DNA of 64,000 nt from Streptomyces tsukubensis (GTDB taxonomy: Bacteria; Actinomycetota; Actinomycetes; Streptomycetales; Streptomycetaceae). This document shows, in pieces, positions 54,801 to 64,000 of this stretch. The position numbers were made by a program, and so were the translations under genes. The DNA lies in NCBI RefSeq assembly GCF_003932715.1, contig NZ_CP020700.1:1-64000 (forward strand), read 5' to 3'. A model generated the notes under the pieces. That model ran no database searches. It was not told where the DNA came from and saw nothing but the letters and a program-made list of their open reading frames with translations. How positions within the stretch are numbered: position 1 is the first letter of the stretch; each line of letters begins with the position of its first letter.

Positions 54801-57800
54801 TGGAGCACGAGTTGCATGTGGTAGACGTCGTAGGAGTCCTCGGCGATCGCCGCCTGGAACTGGATGCCGGACTGTCCCGGGGCTTGGGGCCAGATCTCGG
54901 TCAGGGGGCCGTAGCGGGTCTCCCAGGCTTCGATCTCGTCCTGGCGGACGGTGGTGAGCGGCGCGTCGGAGGGGGTGAGTCCGCCGGCCCGGGGGTGGGC
55001 GGCGTGTGCGGCCATGGTGTGCAGGGTCTCGGTCCAGATCCGGGCGAGCTCGGTGACCTGCGGGCGGGTGAGGATTCCGGTGGGGAACATGAAGGCGGTG
55101 GTGAGCCGGGTGCCGTCGGGGGTGTCGGTGGCGACGGAGTTGACTTCCAGTGCGGACAGTGCGGGCAGGTCCGGGTCGAGGGCGGGGATCAGCTCGGCGG
55201 ACCAGGGGGCGGGGCCCCAGCCCTGTGCGCGCAGGTGTTCGGGGACGTCGGTGCCGGAGATCCGGCCGAGGTAGTTGAATCCGATCTGCGGTTCGGGGTG
55301 GGGGGCGAGTTCCGTGGCCGTGCGGGGGTTGAGGTGGCGCAGCAGTCCGTAGCCGATGCCCTTGCCGGGGATGCCGCGGAGCTGTTCCTTGACCTGTTTG
55401 ATCGCGGTTGCGGCGGTGGGGGCGCCGGTGGCCGGGCAGGCGGGGCCGGTGGTGCGCACGTCGATGCGGGCGGGGTGCATGCTGGTGAACCAGCCGACGG
55501 TGCGGGAGAGGTCGGCGCCGGGGGCGAGGTCCTCTTCGCGGCCGTGCCCTTCGAGGCGGACCAGGAGCGGACGGTCGGTGCCCTGCCACTGGTTGACGGC
55601 GAGGGCGAGTGCGGCGAGCAGGACGTCGGTGGGGGTGCTGCGGTAGGCCGCGGGCAGGGTGGTCAGCAGGGCGTCGGTGGTGTCGGCGGGGAGCTGGATC
55701 CGTACGGTGTCGACGGTGGACATGGTGTCGACGGCGGGGTCGGGGAGGCGGCTGCCCAGTGGGGGGTTCGGGGTGGTGAGCAGGGAGCGCCAGTAGGGCA
55801 GTTCGGCTTCCCTCTGCGGGGTGAGGGCGTCGGCCTGCAGGGCCTGGGCCCAGCGGCGGGCGGAGGTGCCGGTGGGGGGCAGTGCGGGGGTGGTGCCGGT
55901 GCGGATCTGCTGCCAGGCCTCGGCGAGGTCGGACATGAGGATCCGCCAGGAGACGCCGTCGACGACCAGGTGGTGGAGGACGACGAGCAGTCTGCCGGTG
56001 CCGGAGTCGGCGGCGTACCAGACGAACTGGGCCATGGTCCCGGCGTGCGGGTCGAGGCGTCCGGCGGCCTCGTCGAGTTCCGTGCGGGCGTTGTCGAGGG
56101 CGGTGTCCTGTGCGGTCTCGTCCCAGCGGCCGTCGCAGGGGATGCGGTGGAGGTGGTCGGCGGCCCGGACGGTGCCGGGCGGGCGGATGTCCAGGTGGGG
56201 GTCGTCGCCGGGGGCGCCGGGGACCAGCCGGGCGCGCAGCAGGTCGTGCCGGTCGAGTACGGCGTCCAGGGTGGCGGTCAGCCCGGCCCGGTCGATGTCC
56301 CGGGGCAGTTCCAGGGCCATGGCCATGGCGAACCGGTCGATGCGGCCGCCGTGCCGGAAGATGTGGCGGGCGACCGGCTGGAGCGGCATGGGGCCGATGC
56401 CGCCGTCGGCGTCTTCGGCGAGGGCGGGGGTGAGGTCGGGGCGGGCGTCGGCCGCCTCGGCCAGCCGGGCCGCGGTGCGGCATTCGAAGATCTCCCGGGT
56501 GGTCAGTTTCAGTCCCCGGGCCCGGGCCCGGGCGACGACCTGGATGGAGCGCAGGCTGTCGCCGCCGACGGCGAAGAAGTCGTCGTCGATGCCGACGCGT
56601 TCCACCCCGAGGACGTCGATGTAGGCGGCGACGATGACCGCTTCGGTGTCGGTACGGGGCTTGCGGTAGGCCTCGCCGGTGAATTCGGGTTCCGGCAGGG
56701 CGGAGCGGTCGAGTTTGCCGGTCGGTCCCAGCGGCATGCGGCCGACGGTGACGAAGGCTGCGGGGACCATGTAGTCGGGCAGCCGTCCGGCGACGAATCT
56801 GCGCAGTTCGGCGGCCGATGCTCCGGCCATGGTGTTGACGTCGCCGACGCCGCCGGCTCCGTCGTCGGGGACGGCTCCGTCGCCTTCGTGGACGACGTAG
56901 GCGACGAGCCGGTGTCCGCCGCCCAGGGGGGCCTTGCGGCTGATGACGACGGCTTCGCGGATGCCGGGGTAGAGCTCGCACACGGCCTGGACCTCGGCGG
57001 GGTCGATGCGGAAGCCGCGTACCTTGACCTGGCCGTCGCTCCGGCCGAGGCATTCCAGTTCGCCGTGGGTGTTCCAGCGGGCCAGATCGCCCGTACGGTA
57101 CATCCGCTCCCCCGCCGGTTCGAAGGGGTTGGCGATGTAGCGTTCCGCGGTCATGCCGGGGCGGGCGTGGTAGCCGCGGCCCAGGCAGGTGCCGGCGACG
57201 TACAGTTCGCCGATCACGCCCTGCGGTACGGGGGTGAGTGAGGGGCCCAGGACGTAGGCGCGCATATTGCCCAGGGGGGTGCCGATGGGGGCGATGTCGC
57301 CCTCGGCGGGTTCCGGGGCGGGCGGGAGGCAGGAGGCGGTGGCGTAGAAGCTTTCGCTCTGTCCGTAGGAGTTGACGATCCGTACGCCGGGCAGGGCTTC
57401 GCGGACCTGGCGGACCAGGCGGGTGGGGAGGATGTCGCCGGCGAAGACGACGGTGGTGACGCCATGGGTTTTCGGCAGGTGTTCGACCAGTTCGCCCAGG
57501 ACGGAGGGGACCGCGCTGATGACCTGGCCGTCCCAGCGGTCGCGTTCGCCCAGGACCAGTGCGTCGGGGACCAGGTCGACGGTGCCGCCGGTGGAGAGGG
57601 CGGAGAGCAGTTCGAAGACGGAGACGTCGAAGTTGACGGAGGTGCCGGCCAGGATCCGCCAGCCGGGCGGGGGGTCCAGGGTGCGGACGAGTTGCCGGAT
57701 GCCGTTGACGACGCTGCGGTGGGTGATGGCCGCGCCCTTGGGGGTGCCCGTGGAGCCGGAGGTGTACATGACGTAGGCGAGGTTGTCGGGGTCCGGCGGG

Positions 57801-59593
57801 GCGGTCCGGCCGGTGCCGTCGGGGGTGTCGGGCCCGTACGGGAGGTCGAGGTTGACGGTCGAGATGCCGTGCTGCGGCAGGTCGCGTCCGGTGCGGGTGT
57901 CGGTGACCGCGAACCGGGGGGCTGCTTCGGCGAGTACCTGGTGGGACCGTCCGCTGTGGTGCTGCGGGTCCATCGGCAGATAGGCGGCGCCGGATTTGAG
58001 GATGCCGAGGAGGCCGACGGCGAGGTTCTCGGTGCGGGGCAGTGCGAGGGCCACCAGGTCTTCCGGTCCGGCGCCGCGGCGGACGAGTTCCCGGGCGAGC
58101 CGGTCGGCGCGTTCGTCGAGTTCCCGGTAGGTCAGGGTGCGGTCGTCGCAGACGACGGCCGGTGCGTCGGGGGTCCGGGCCGCCTGGTCCTCGAAGAGCC
58201 GGGGGACCGTCAGGGCGGGGACGGTCGTGGCGGTGTCGTTGAAGCGGGTGAGGAGCCGGTCCCGTTCGGGGGTGTCGAGGACGTCGATGCGGCCGACCGG
58301 GCGGCCGGGGTCGGCGGTGAGCCGGTCCAGTACCCGGACGAAGCGGCGGGCGAGGTCTTCGGCGGTGGAGCGGTCGAACAGGTCGGTGGCGTACTCCAGG
58401 CGGCAGTCCGCGCCGCCGGAGCCGGTGGGGATCAGATTGAAGAACAGGTCGAACTTGGCGGTCCCGGTGTCGAGTTTGTCGACCCGGACATCGAGGCCGG
58501 GGAACTCCGTCTCCGGTACGGCCTCCTGCCAGGCGAGCATCACCTGGAAGAACGGGTGGTAGGCGGTGGACCGTTCGGGGTTGAGGAGTTCCACCAGCCG
58601 TTCGAAGGGCATGTCCTGGTGGTCGTAGGCGGCGAGGGCCCGCTCCCGTACCCGCTGCAGTAGCTGGTGGAAGGTCGGGGTGCCGGACAGGTCGACGCGG
58701 AGTACCCAGGTGTTGACGAAGAATCCGACGAGGTCGCGCAGTTCGTCGTCGGTGCGGCCGGCGATCGGTGCGCCGATGGGGATGTCGTCGCCGCTGCCGA
58801 GGTGGTGCAGGAGGACTCCGAGGGCGGAGTGCATGACCATGGAGACGGTGGTGTCGGCGCGGGCGGCCAGCTCCCCGACCTGGTGCAGCAGGCCGGCGCC
58901 GAGGGTGAAGGGGACGGTGTCGCCGTGGTGGCCCGTCGTCTTGGGGCGGGGGCGGTCGGTGGGCAGGGCCAGCGGCTGCGGCAGGCCGGCCAGGGTCCGG
59001 CGCCAGTACTCCAGCTGCCGGGCCGCGAGGCTTTCGGGGTCGGACTCCTCGCCCAGGACGTCGCGCTGCCACAGGGTGTAGTCCGCGTACTGCACGGGCA
59101 GCGGCTCCCATGCCGGGGCTCCCCCGCCGGTCCGGGCGGTGTAGGCGGTGTGGAGGTCGCGGAAGAGCGGGCCGAAGGACTCCCCGTCCACGGCGATGTG
59201 GTGCAGCACCAGCACCAGGGTGTGGTCCCGGGGGCCGGATCGCACCAGCGTGGCGCGGAGGGGGATGTCGGCGGCGAGGTCGAAGGTGCGGGTGGCGAGG
59301 TCGCCGACCGCCGCCGTCCGCTCCTGCTCCGTCGTGGCCGCGACGACCGGCAGGGCGAACCCTGCCCGGCCGGCGGGCAGGACCTGCTGGTGGGGAACGC
59401 CGTCGTCGTCCTCGACGATCACCGTGCGCAGGATCTCGTGCCTGTCCAGGAGATCGCGGAGCGCGGACTCCAGCGCACTCACGCTCAGCTCACCGGTCAG
59501 CCGCAGGGCGAAGGCGCCGTTGTAGGTGGCGGAGGGGCCTTCGAACCGGTCCACGAACCACAGCCGGCGCTGCGCGAACGACAACGGGATCAT
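51809..59593 (-). CDS. NRPS: C-A-PCP-E-C-A-PCP
   Basis: This two-module synthetase has 2594 residues and is the first NRPS of the minus-strand operon. Module 1: C (HHIAVDG at 131-137), A ([10 protein letters not shown] near 613), PCP ([10 protein letters not shown] near 1011), E ([10 protein letters not shown] near 1212). Module 2: C (HHTVFDGWS near 1704), A ([10 protein letters not shown] near 2149), PCP (LGGHSLLA near 2536). Pocket codes read by eye: module 1 D-V-F-S-V-A-S-Y-A-K (piperazic-acid-like from memory), module 2 D-A-P-V-E-G-L-V-E-K (unknown, but the same family as the terminal module). By colinearity it adds residues 2 (D) and 3. The E domain and the following C domain imply a D residue at position 2. 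ATG 59593 is preceded by GGAG. Confidence 0.93.
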
Positions 59594-59635
59594 TGAGTCT
59601 CCAAATCGGCAGTTCCGTCGGGGAGGATCCGCCGG

Positions 59636-60823
59636 TCAGCCCTGGTCGAGTACGGTCAGCAGTTCGTTGTTGTAGAAGTCGTCGAAGGAGTAGGCGCCGG
59701 ACACGGTCGAGAAGTAGCGGTCGATCAGGTCCTGGTGGCCGACGAGCTTCTGCACCATTTCCGTGTGGCGTTCGGGCTTGAGCTCGGCCACGTTGAGGGC
59801 GCCCTGGTAGAAGCTGTAGAACGTGCTGTCCAGGTCCTTCTCGTAGCGGCGGAGCGCGGTGGCGAGCGCGGTGTCGTCGTGGAGGTCCTGGCCGATGTGG
59901 CCGGTGAGGGCCTGGGCCTGGAGGAAGGCGTCGGTGATACCGCGGGCGGTGATGGAGTCCTTGTGGTGCACGGCGTCGCCGAGCAGGACCCATCCGGGGC
60001 CGTGGGCCTTGCGGAAGTAGTTCTCCTGGGCCCCGGTGCCGTACATCTGCTCGACGCGTTTGCCCGCGGACATCCGCTCGTACAGTTCGGGGGCGGTGGT
60101 GCGGACGGCTTCGAGGTAGGAGTCCTCGACATGGGTGCGGACGTCGGCGAACTCGCTCTGCGGGAAGTAGGTCATGATCAGCGTGAGGCCGTCGTTGGTG
60201 GGGGCGAGGGCGATCCACCGTCCCGGCCGTTCGTAGAGCTCGAAGTGGGCGGGGACCTGCTCCCAGTAGCTGTAGTAGGTGCAGGTCATCCGGGGGCGCT
60301 CGACGACCTTGGGGGCGCCGGTCCGGCGGGCCACCAGGGACCGCATGCCGTCGGCGCCGACGACCAGCCGGGCGTGTTCGGTGGCCGGGGTGCCGCCGGG
60401 GGTGGTGTACCGCACTCCGGTGACCCGGTCGCCGGTGTGGAGCAGATCGGTGACGGTGCAGGACTGGCGGAAGTCCACTCCGGCGGCCACGGCGCCGCGG
60501 GCGAGGATCGGGTCGAGGACGAACCGCCGGGGTGCGTACGTGGTGCGGTGGCCGCCGACCGGCAGGGAGAAGCCCTCCAGGCGGACGCCGAGCGCCTCGT
60601 AGCTCTGGCGGTCGATCGGCCGGCAGCCCGCGCTGCGGAGTTCGCCGAGCAGTCCCCAGCGGTCGAGCAGTGCCACGCCCGGCTGGTGAATATAGTGCGA
60701 GGACAGGGTGTCCTGCGGAAAGGTTGCCTTTTCCAGCAGCAGGACGCGGTATCCCTGCCGGGCGAACAGCATGGCCGCCGGCGAACCCGCACATCGGGCA
60801 CCGATGACAATCACATCATACAT
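59636..60823 (-). CDS. FAD-dependent oxidoreductase/monooxygenase (PHBH fold)
   Basis: The 395-residue flavoprotein has the N-terminal dinucleotide fold MYDVIVIGARCAGSPAAMLF with LLLEK, the central V-G-A-D-G-M-R-S motif (LVVGADGMRSLVARRTGAP) and the second FAD motif WVLLGDAVHHKDSITARGIT. These define the p-hydroxybenzoate-hydroxylase superfamily. The tryptophan motif of flavin halogenases (W-x-W-x-I-P) is absent, so halogenation is unlikely. It lies between NRPS and a free PCP/A pair in one operon, so it probably oxidises the aminoacyl group on that PCP (hydroxylation or dehydrogenation). I prefer ATG 60823 (AGAGAGG upstream) to the TTG at 60841. Confidence 0.85.
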   Translation of the reverse strand: MYDVIVIGARCAGSPAAMLFARQGYRVLLLEKATFPQDTLSSHYIHQPGVALLDRWGLLGELRSAGCRPIDRQSYEALGVRLEGFSLPVGGHRTTYAPRRFVLDPILARGAVAAGVDFRQSCTVTDLLHTGDRVTGVRYTTPGGTPATEHARLVVGADGMRSLVARRTGAPKVVERPRMTCTYYSYWEQVPAHFELYERPGRWIALAPTNDGLTLIMTYFPQSEFADVRTHVEDSYLEAVRTTAPELYERMSAGKRVEQMYGTGAQENYFRKAHGPGWVLLGDAVHHKDSITARGITDAFLQAQALTGHIGQDLHDDTALATALRRYEKDLDSTFYSFYQGALNVAELKPERHTEMVQKLVGHQDLIDRYFSTVSGAYSFDDFYNNELLTVLDQG

Positions 60824-60894
60824 GGGCGCCTCTCTTGCCAAAGGGGGAATTCATGGGTTTCAACGGCCGGATCCGGAGGGGTCGTTCACGGACG

Positions 60895-61128
60895 CTATCG
60901 GGCAACCCGGTTCATGGATTCAACGATATGGGCGGAAATCGAAGCGACCGTCGAGTGGAGATACATCTGGTCCATGGGGACCTCGACGCCCAGCTCGTCG
61001 AGGAATGCGATCTGAATCTTCGTCATGGTCACGGACTGTCCGCCGAGGGCGAAGAAGTCGTCGTCGACCGATATATCGTCGCGCTGGAGTTCCCGGCACC
61101 ATATGGCGCGCACCCTGTCGGAAATCAT
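60895..61128 (-). CDS. Stand-alone PCP
   Basis: The 77-residue carrier protein consists of one domain with [17 protein letters not shown] and Ser32 as the phosphopantetheine site. Its ATG overlaps the stop of the A-domain gene (ATGA), so the two are made together and surely act as a pair: the A domain loads this carrier. The FAD enzyme follows 71 bases downstream. It is the second free carrier in the cluster, after that at 13158. Confidence 0.92.
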   Translation of the reverse strand: MISDRVRAIWCRELQRDDISVDDDFFALGGQSVTMTKIQIAFLDELGVEVPMDQMYLHSTVASISAHIVESMNRVAR

Positions 61129-62729
61129 CGCGGTCCTTCCGTTGTTCCGTCTGTCGTCGGGGCGGCGGACCGGCCGCGGAATGCGCCGGCCAGTGCCGTG
61201 CGGTCCACTTTTCCGTGCGGGCTCAGCGGAAGCCGCGGGATGGTGACGAAATGGGCGGGGACCATATTCCGCGGCAGTGTTTCGAGGAGGCCGGTGCGCA
61301 GGCCGTTCTCGTCGAGCCCGCCGGGGGATCGGACGAGATAGGCGACCAGTTCGGTCTCCCCCGTGCCGCGGTCGCCGGGCACGACGGCGGCTTCCCGGAC
61401 CCCGGGCAGTCTCTCCAGCGTGCGTTCGATGTCGGCCGGGTCGATGCGCATGCCCCGCACCTTCACCTGGGAGTCGATCCGGCCGAGGACGACGAGGTCA
61501 CCGGCGGGGGTCACCCGGCCGCGGTCGCCGGTGCGGTAGAGCCCGCGCGGTGCGCCGTCGACCAGGACGGTCGTGAACTTCCCGGATTCGGGGCCGGTGG
61601 CGCCCAGATAGCCCGCGCCGACGCCGGTCCCGGAGATGCAGATCTCGCCCGCCTCCCCCGCGGCAACGGGGTTCAGGTCCTCGTCGACGAGGTGGATCGC
61701 GGTGTTGTACGCCGGTCTGCCGACCGGTGCGATCCCCCGGTCGCCGCCGCGGTGGCCGGAGAGGTCGTACGAGGTTGCGACATCGGTGCACTCGGCGACG
61801 CCGTACTGGTGCAACAGGGTGCAGGTGGTGCCCTCGCGGCGGGCCCAGGCGGTGATCCGTTCGGTCTTCAGCGGCTCCCCGCCGAAGAGCACGTAGTCCA
61901 GCCGGGCCAGCGCGTCGCCGCCGCGCGCCGTCTCCCAGTCCACCAGCAGATAGAGCGTGCTGGAGGCGCAGTGGACGATGCGTATGTCGTGGTCGGCCAG
62001 CATCCGGTACGCCAGCATGGCGTCGAAGTTCCGGCTCGCCATCAGGTACTGGGTGGCGCCGCAGAACAGCGGTGTCATCAGGCTGCGCTGGGAGAGGTCG
62101 AACCCGAAGGCGCTGACGACCAGGTTGCCCGATCCGCTGTGCAGGCCGTATTCGGCCGTCAGCCAGTGCATCAGGTTGAACCAGCCCTCGTGCCGTACGG
62201 CGGCCAGTTTCGGGGTCCCGGTCGAGCCGGAGGTGAAGACGGCGTAGCAGATGTCGTCCCCGGTGACGGTCGTGTCCGGGCGGGCCGCCGGGAGGCCGTC
62301 CAGACGGTCGGAGAGCCGCTCGGGGGCGAGGATCTCGGCGCCCGCCGCCGCGACCGGGCCGGCGGTCGCCGGGGAGGCCACGATCAGGGCGAGACCGGGC
62401 ACCCGGCCCGCCAGCAGGGCGAGCCGGGCCGCCGGATAGGCCGGGTCGAGCGGCACATAGGCCGCGCCCGCCTTCAGCGTGCCGAGGACGGCGACGAGCA
62501 GGTCGGCCGAGTAGTCGAGACAGATGCCGACCTTCGCGCCCCGGCCGTGTCCGCGCGCGAGGAGGAAGTGGGCGAACCGGTTCGCCTCGGCGTCCAGCTC
62601 GGCGTACGTCAGCTGCGCGCCGTCGTGCACGACGGCCACCGCGTCGGGGGTGGCTGCCGCGTGCTCCTCGAACCGCCGGTGGACGACGGGCTCCGGGGGC
62701 AGGGCGACCCGCCTTCCCTGAAGGATCAT
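61125..62729 (-). CDS. Stand-alone adenylation domain
   Basis: The 534-residue amino-acid-activating enzyme carries all core motifs: TYAELD, KAGAAYVPLDPAYP, the P-loop [20 protein letters not shown] (variant A5), YRTGDRG, GRIDSQVKVRGMRIDPADIE and the A10 lysine in LSPHGKVDR. The pocket read by eye is D-L-R-H-L-G-Q-D-V-K. The H-L-G at positions 278/299/301 is shared with 4-hydroxyphenylglycine codes (D-I/A-F/Y-H-L-G-L-L-C-K), but the remaining positions differ. The C-A-E-C-T-D-V region also recalls stand-alone proline-type enzymes. ATG 62729 has GGAG upstream; the much longer ORF is an artefact. It loads the adjacent PCP and, in trans, may also serve the carrier at 13158 and the C-A*-PCP module. 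Confidence 0.9.
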   Translation of the reverse strand: MILQGRRVALPPEPVVHRRFEEHAAATPDAVAVVHDGAQLTYAELDAEANRFAHFLLARGHGRGAKVGICLDYSADLLVAVLGTLKAGAAYVPLDPAYPAARLALLAGRVPGLALIVASPATAGPVAAAGAEILAPERLSDRLDGLPAARPDTTVTGDDICYAVFTSGSTGTPKLAAVRHEGWFNLMHWLTAEYGLHSGSGNLVVSAFGFDLSQRSLMTPLFCGATQYLMASRNFDAMLAYRMLADHDIRIVHCASSTLYLLVDWETARGGDALARLDYVLFGGEPLKTERITAWARREGTTCTLLHQYGVAECTDVATSYDLSGHRGGDRGIAPVGRPAYNTAIHLVDEDLNPVAAGEAGEICISGTGVGAGYLGATGPESGKFTTVLVDGAPRGLYRTGDRGRVTPAGDLVVLGRIDSQVKVRGMRIDPADIERTLERLPGVREAAVVPGDRGTGETELVAYLVRSPGGLDENGLRTGLLETLPRNMVPAHFVTIPRLPLSPHGKVDRTALAGAFRGRSAAPTTDGTTEGPR

Positions 62730-62847
62730 CAACTGACTCCGATGTGAGGGGGTGTGCGGTCGGGCGGGCCGCGGGGGTGCCGCGGGCGGAACGGGCCGGC
62801 ACCCTGCCCGGGCACCGCCCGGCGGCCGGTGGCGGGCGGGGCGGCGG

Positions 62848-63063
62848 TCAGTCCGCCGCCATGGCCTCCCGCAGGCTGCGGGGGCGCAGGTCGGTCCAGT
62901 TCTTCTCGACGTACTCCAGGCACTCGGCCCTGGACGCCTCGCCGAAGGCGACGCGCCAGCCCTCGGGCACCTCGGCGAACACCGGCCACAGGGAGTGCTG
63001 CTCCTCGTCGTTGACCACGATGTAGAAGCGGCCGTCCTCGTCATCGAAGGGGTTCGCGCTCAA
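62848..63063 (-). CDS. MbtH-like protein
   Basis: The 71-residue protein has the family signature: [40 protein letters not shown] and the C-terminal [13 protein letters not shown]. MbtH-like proteins bind A domains and are often required for their folding and activity, especially those activating aromatic residues. It is the first gene of the minus-strand operon, 118 bases before the stand-alone A domain. Confidence 0.95.
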   Translation of the reverse strand: MSANPFDDEDGRFYIVVNDEEQHSLWPVFAEVPEGWRVAFGEASRAECLEYVEKNWTDLRPRSLREAMAAD

Positions 63064-63611
63064 CTGGCACCGTCCTTAACCGTCATGGGGTGAGCGGGGG
63101 TGGGGATGCGCCGGGCCGGGTGCGGGAGATGGAGCGGGCACCGGGCGCGGGCCGCCGGCCGGGCGCTGTCCGGTCGACGGGACGGCGTCCGGCACCGCAT
63201 GGCGGCTCCGGCACTGCCACGTCACCGTAGGAACCCGGCTTCCGGCGCTACAAGGGCGGCGGGGACCCGGGCCGCGGGCCGGGCGGGCAGGCCCGCACCT
63301 CGACCGGGTTCTCTGTACCCCGGGGGCACCGGTGTGCCAGGATGCCGCGCCGCGCGGCCGCGCACGGGCCGCCGGACGCGGGCGGGTGACGGTGCGGGCG
63401 GCGGGGTCCGGGGGCCGCCCGCTCCCCTCGGGGCGGAGCGCCGGACGGGCGGGGGCGGCCGGGGGCGCGGGCCCGCCGGATACGGCCGCCGCGCCCCGGC
63501 GCCGTACCGCAGAGATGTTCTCCGTACACGTTTTCGAGTGCCGCTCCGGTGGCGCTTCAGTTCCTGCCGCGAGACTTCGGTGCGGTTGCAGGCACCCCAA
63601 CTCGTGGAGGC
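63064..63611. other. Divergent promoter region between MbtH and the LmbU-like gene
   Basis: These 548 bases hold the promoters of the NRPS operon (minus) and of the regulator (plus). Both strands carry only arginine/proline-rich frames without domains. The part near 63505-63600 is less GC-rich and likely contains the regulator promoter; I could not assign boxes. LmbU-type proteins may act here. Confidence 0.5.
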
Positions 63612-64000
63612 ATGATGGCGCGTCAGGCCGGGCGTACCCCGGGTCCGCAGGGCGGCCCGGCACCCGCCCTCCCCCAGCCCCCGTCGCGCCGGCCGCCCGC
63701 CGCGGGGGCCGCGCCGGGCCGGGGCCAGGTGCTGACGACCAAGGTGGGGCTGCAGATGCCGGCGCAGCTGGCGTACGACGAGTGGGAGCGGTCCGGGCGT
63801 CAGCTCGCCGGGGTCCTCGACTCGTCCTCCTGGTGGCTGGGCGACTGGCTGGTCTACGGCAAGGACCACTACACCGACCGGTACCAGCGCGGGATACGCG
63901 CCGTCGGCCTCTCCTACCAGACCCTGCGCAACTACGCCTGGGTCGCCCGGCGTTTCGACCTCACCCGGCGCCGGTCCGCCCTGAGCTTCCAGCACCATGC
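63612..64000 (+). CDS. LmbU-family cluster regulator (5' part)
   Basis: ATG 63612 (or 63615), preceded by GGAGG, opens a frame that continues past the window end. After a proline/alanine-rich start it reads KVGLQMPAQLAYDEWERSGR, SWWLGDWLVYGKDHYTDRYQ, LSYQTLRNYAWVARRFDLTR and LSFQHH, an unmistakable match to the LmbU/NovE/HmtD group. These DNA-binding activators control lincomycin, novobiocin, hormaomycin and himastatin-type clusters. It diverges from the NRPS operon, so it likely controls it. About 130 residues are visible; members are about 200-230 long. Confidence 0.9.
   Translation, partial: MMARQAGRTPGPQGGPAPALPQPPSRRPPAAGAAPGRGQVLTTKVGLQMPAQLAYDEWERSGRQLAGVLDSSSWWLGDWLVYGKDHYTDRYQRGIRAVGLSYQTLRNYAWVARRFDLTRRRSALSFQHH

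Noticed and set aside
51825..59111. 2428-codon minus-strand frame parallel to the NRPS at 51809-59593
   Set aside because: Almost only Arg, Pro, His and Gly; it is the +1 shadow of the real gene.
59636..60823. Flavin-dependent halogenase
   Set aside because: The FAD motifs fit the PHBH superfamily, but the W-x-W-x-I-P halogenase motif and the usual Lys motif are not present.
63222..63998. 258-codon minus-strand ORF over the LmbU-like gene
   Set aside because: The plus strand matches LmbU family residues closely; the minus frame has no recognisable feature.

Overview
The base composition (very GC-rich, strong third-position GC), the gene families (F420-type oxidoreductase, LmbU-type regulator, modular PKS/NRPS, DUF6332-like and DUF1048-like small proteins) and the frequent GTG starts and 4-base overlaps all point to a Streptomyces or close actinomycete. 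The window divides into an accessory left flank (1-12860) and one large hybrid polyketide/non-ribosomal peptide cluster (about 13158 to the right edge, where it continues).

Left flank: an O-methyltransferase, a short truncated secretory ORF, a secreted DUF11 protein, a MerR regulator with palindromes in front of it, and a two-gene unit (4223-6174) that looks like a linear-replicon telomere pair: a small HTH terminal-protein-like gene and a protein with an HTH plus a degenerate family-B polymerase palm. After these come a membrane protein, an LLM-class F420 oxidoreductase, a small membrane protein and a DUF1048/ABC-exporter operon. Several genes here are broken: a sigma-factor-like remnant at the left edge, a frameshifted pair at 8392-8900, and a gene disrupted by an 8-bp tandem duplication at 12493-12859. 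This degree of decay fits a chromosome arm or linear plasmid.

Cluster, plus strand (13158-34228): stand-alone carrier protein, P450, a thioesterase-fold protein whose nucleophile is Cys instead of Ser, a PKS with a KSQ loading module and one KS-AT-DH-KR-ACP module, a second PKS (KS-AT-ACP), an NRPS module C-A-PCP whose A domain lacks its ATP-binding and catalytic motifs, then (after a 0.9-kb decayed intergenic stretch) an O-methyltransferase and prephenate dehydrogenase.

Cluster, minus strand (63063-34329): MbtH-like protein, stand-alone A domain, stand-alone PCP, FAD enzyme, three NRPSs (C-A-PCP-E-C-A-PCP, C-A-PCP-E-C-A-PCP, C-A-MT-PCP-TE), a type II thioesterase, and the 4-hydroxyphenylglycine pathway (HpgT, HmaS, HmO). 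A LmbU-like regulator starts at the right edge and diverges from MbtH.

How it may work: the PKS should build a 2,4-dimethyl-3-oxohept-4-enoyl chain (propionyl starter plus two methylmalonyl units). Six NRPS modules would add six residues: the first placed by the module with the dead A domain, residues 2 and 4 epimerised to D, residue 6 N-methylated, then release by the terminal TE. The first residue must be supplied in trans. The stand-alone A, the two free carrier proteins, the P450/FAD tailoring enzymes and the Cys-type acyltransferase together form a plausible off-line activation, modification and shuttle route, with 4-hydroxyphenylglycine as a candidate substrate. I cannot name the final product.
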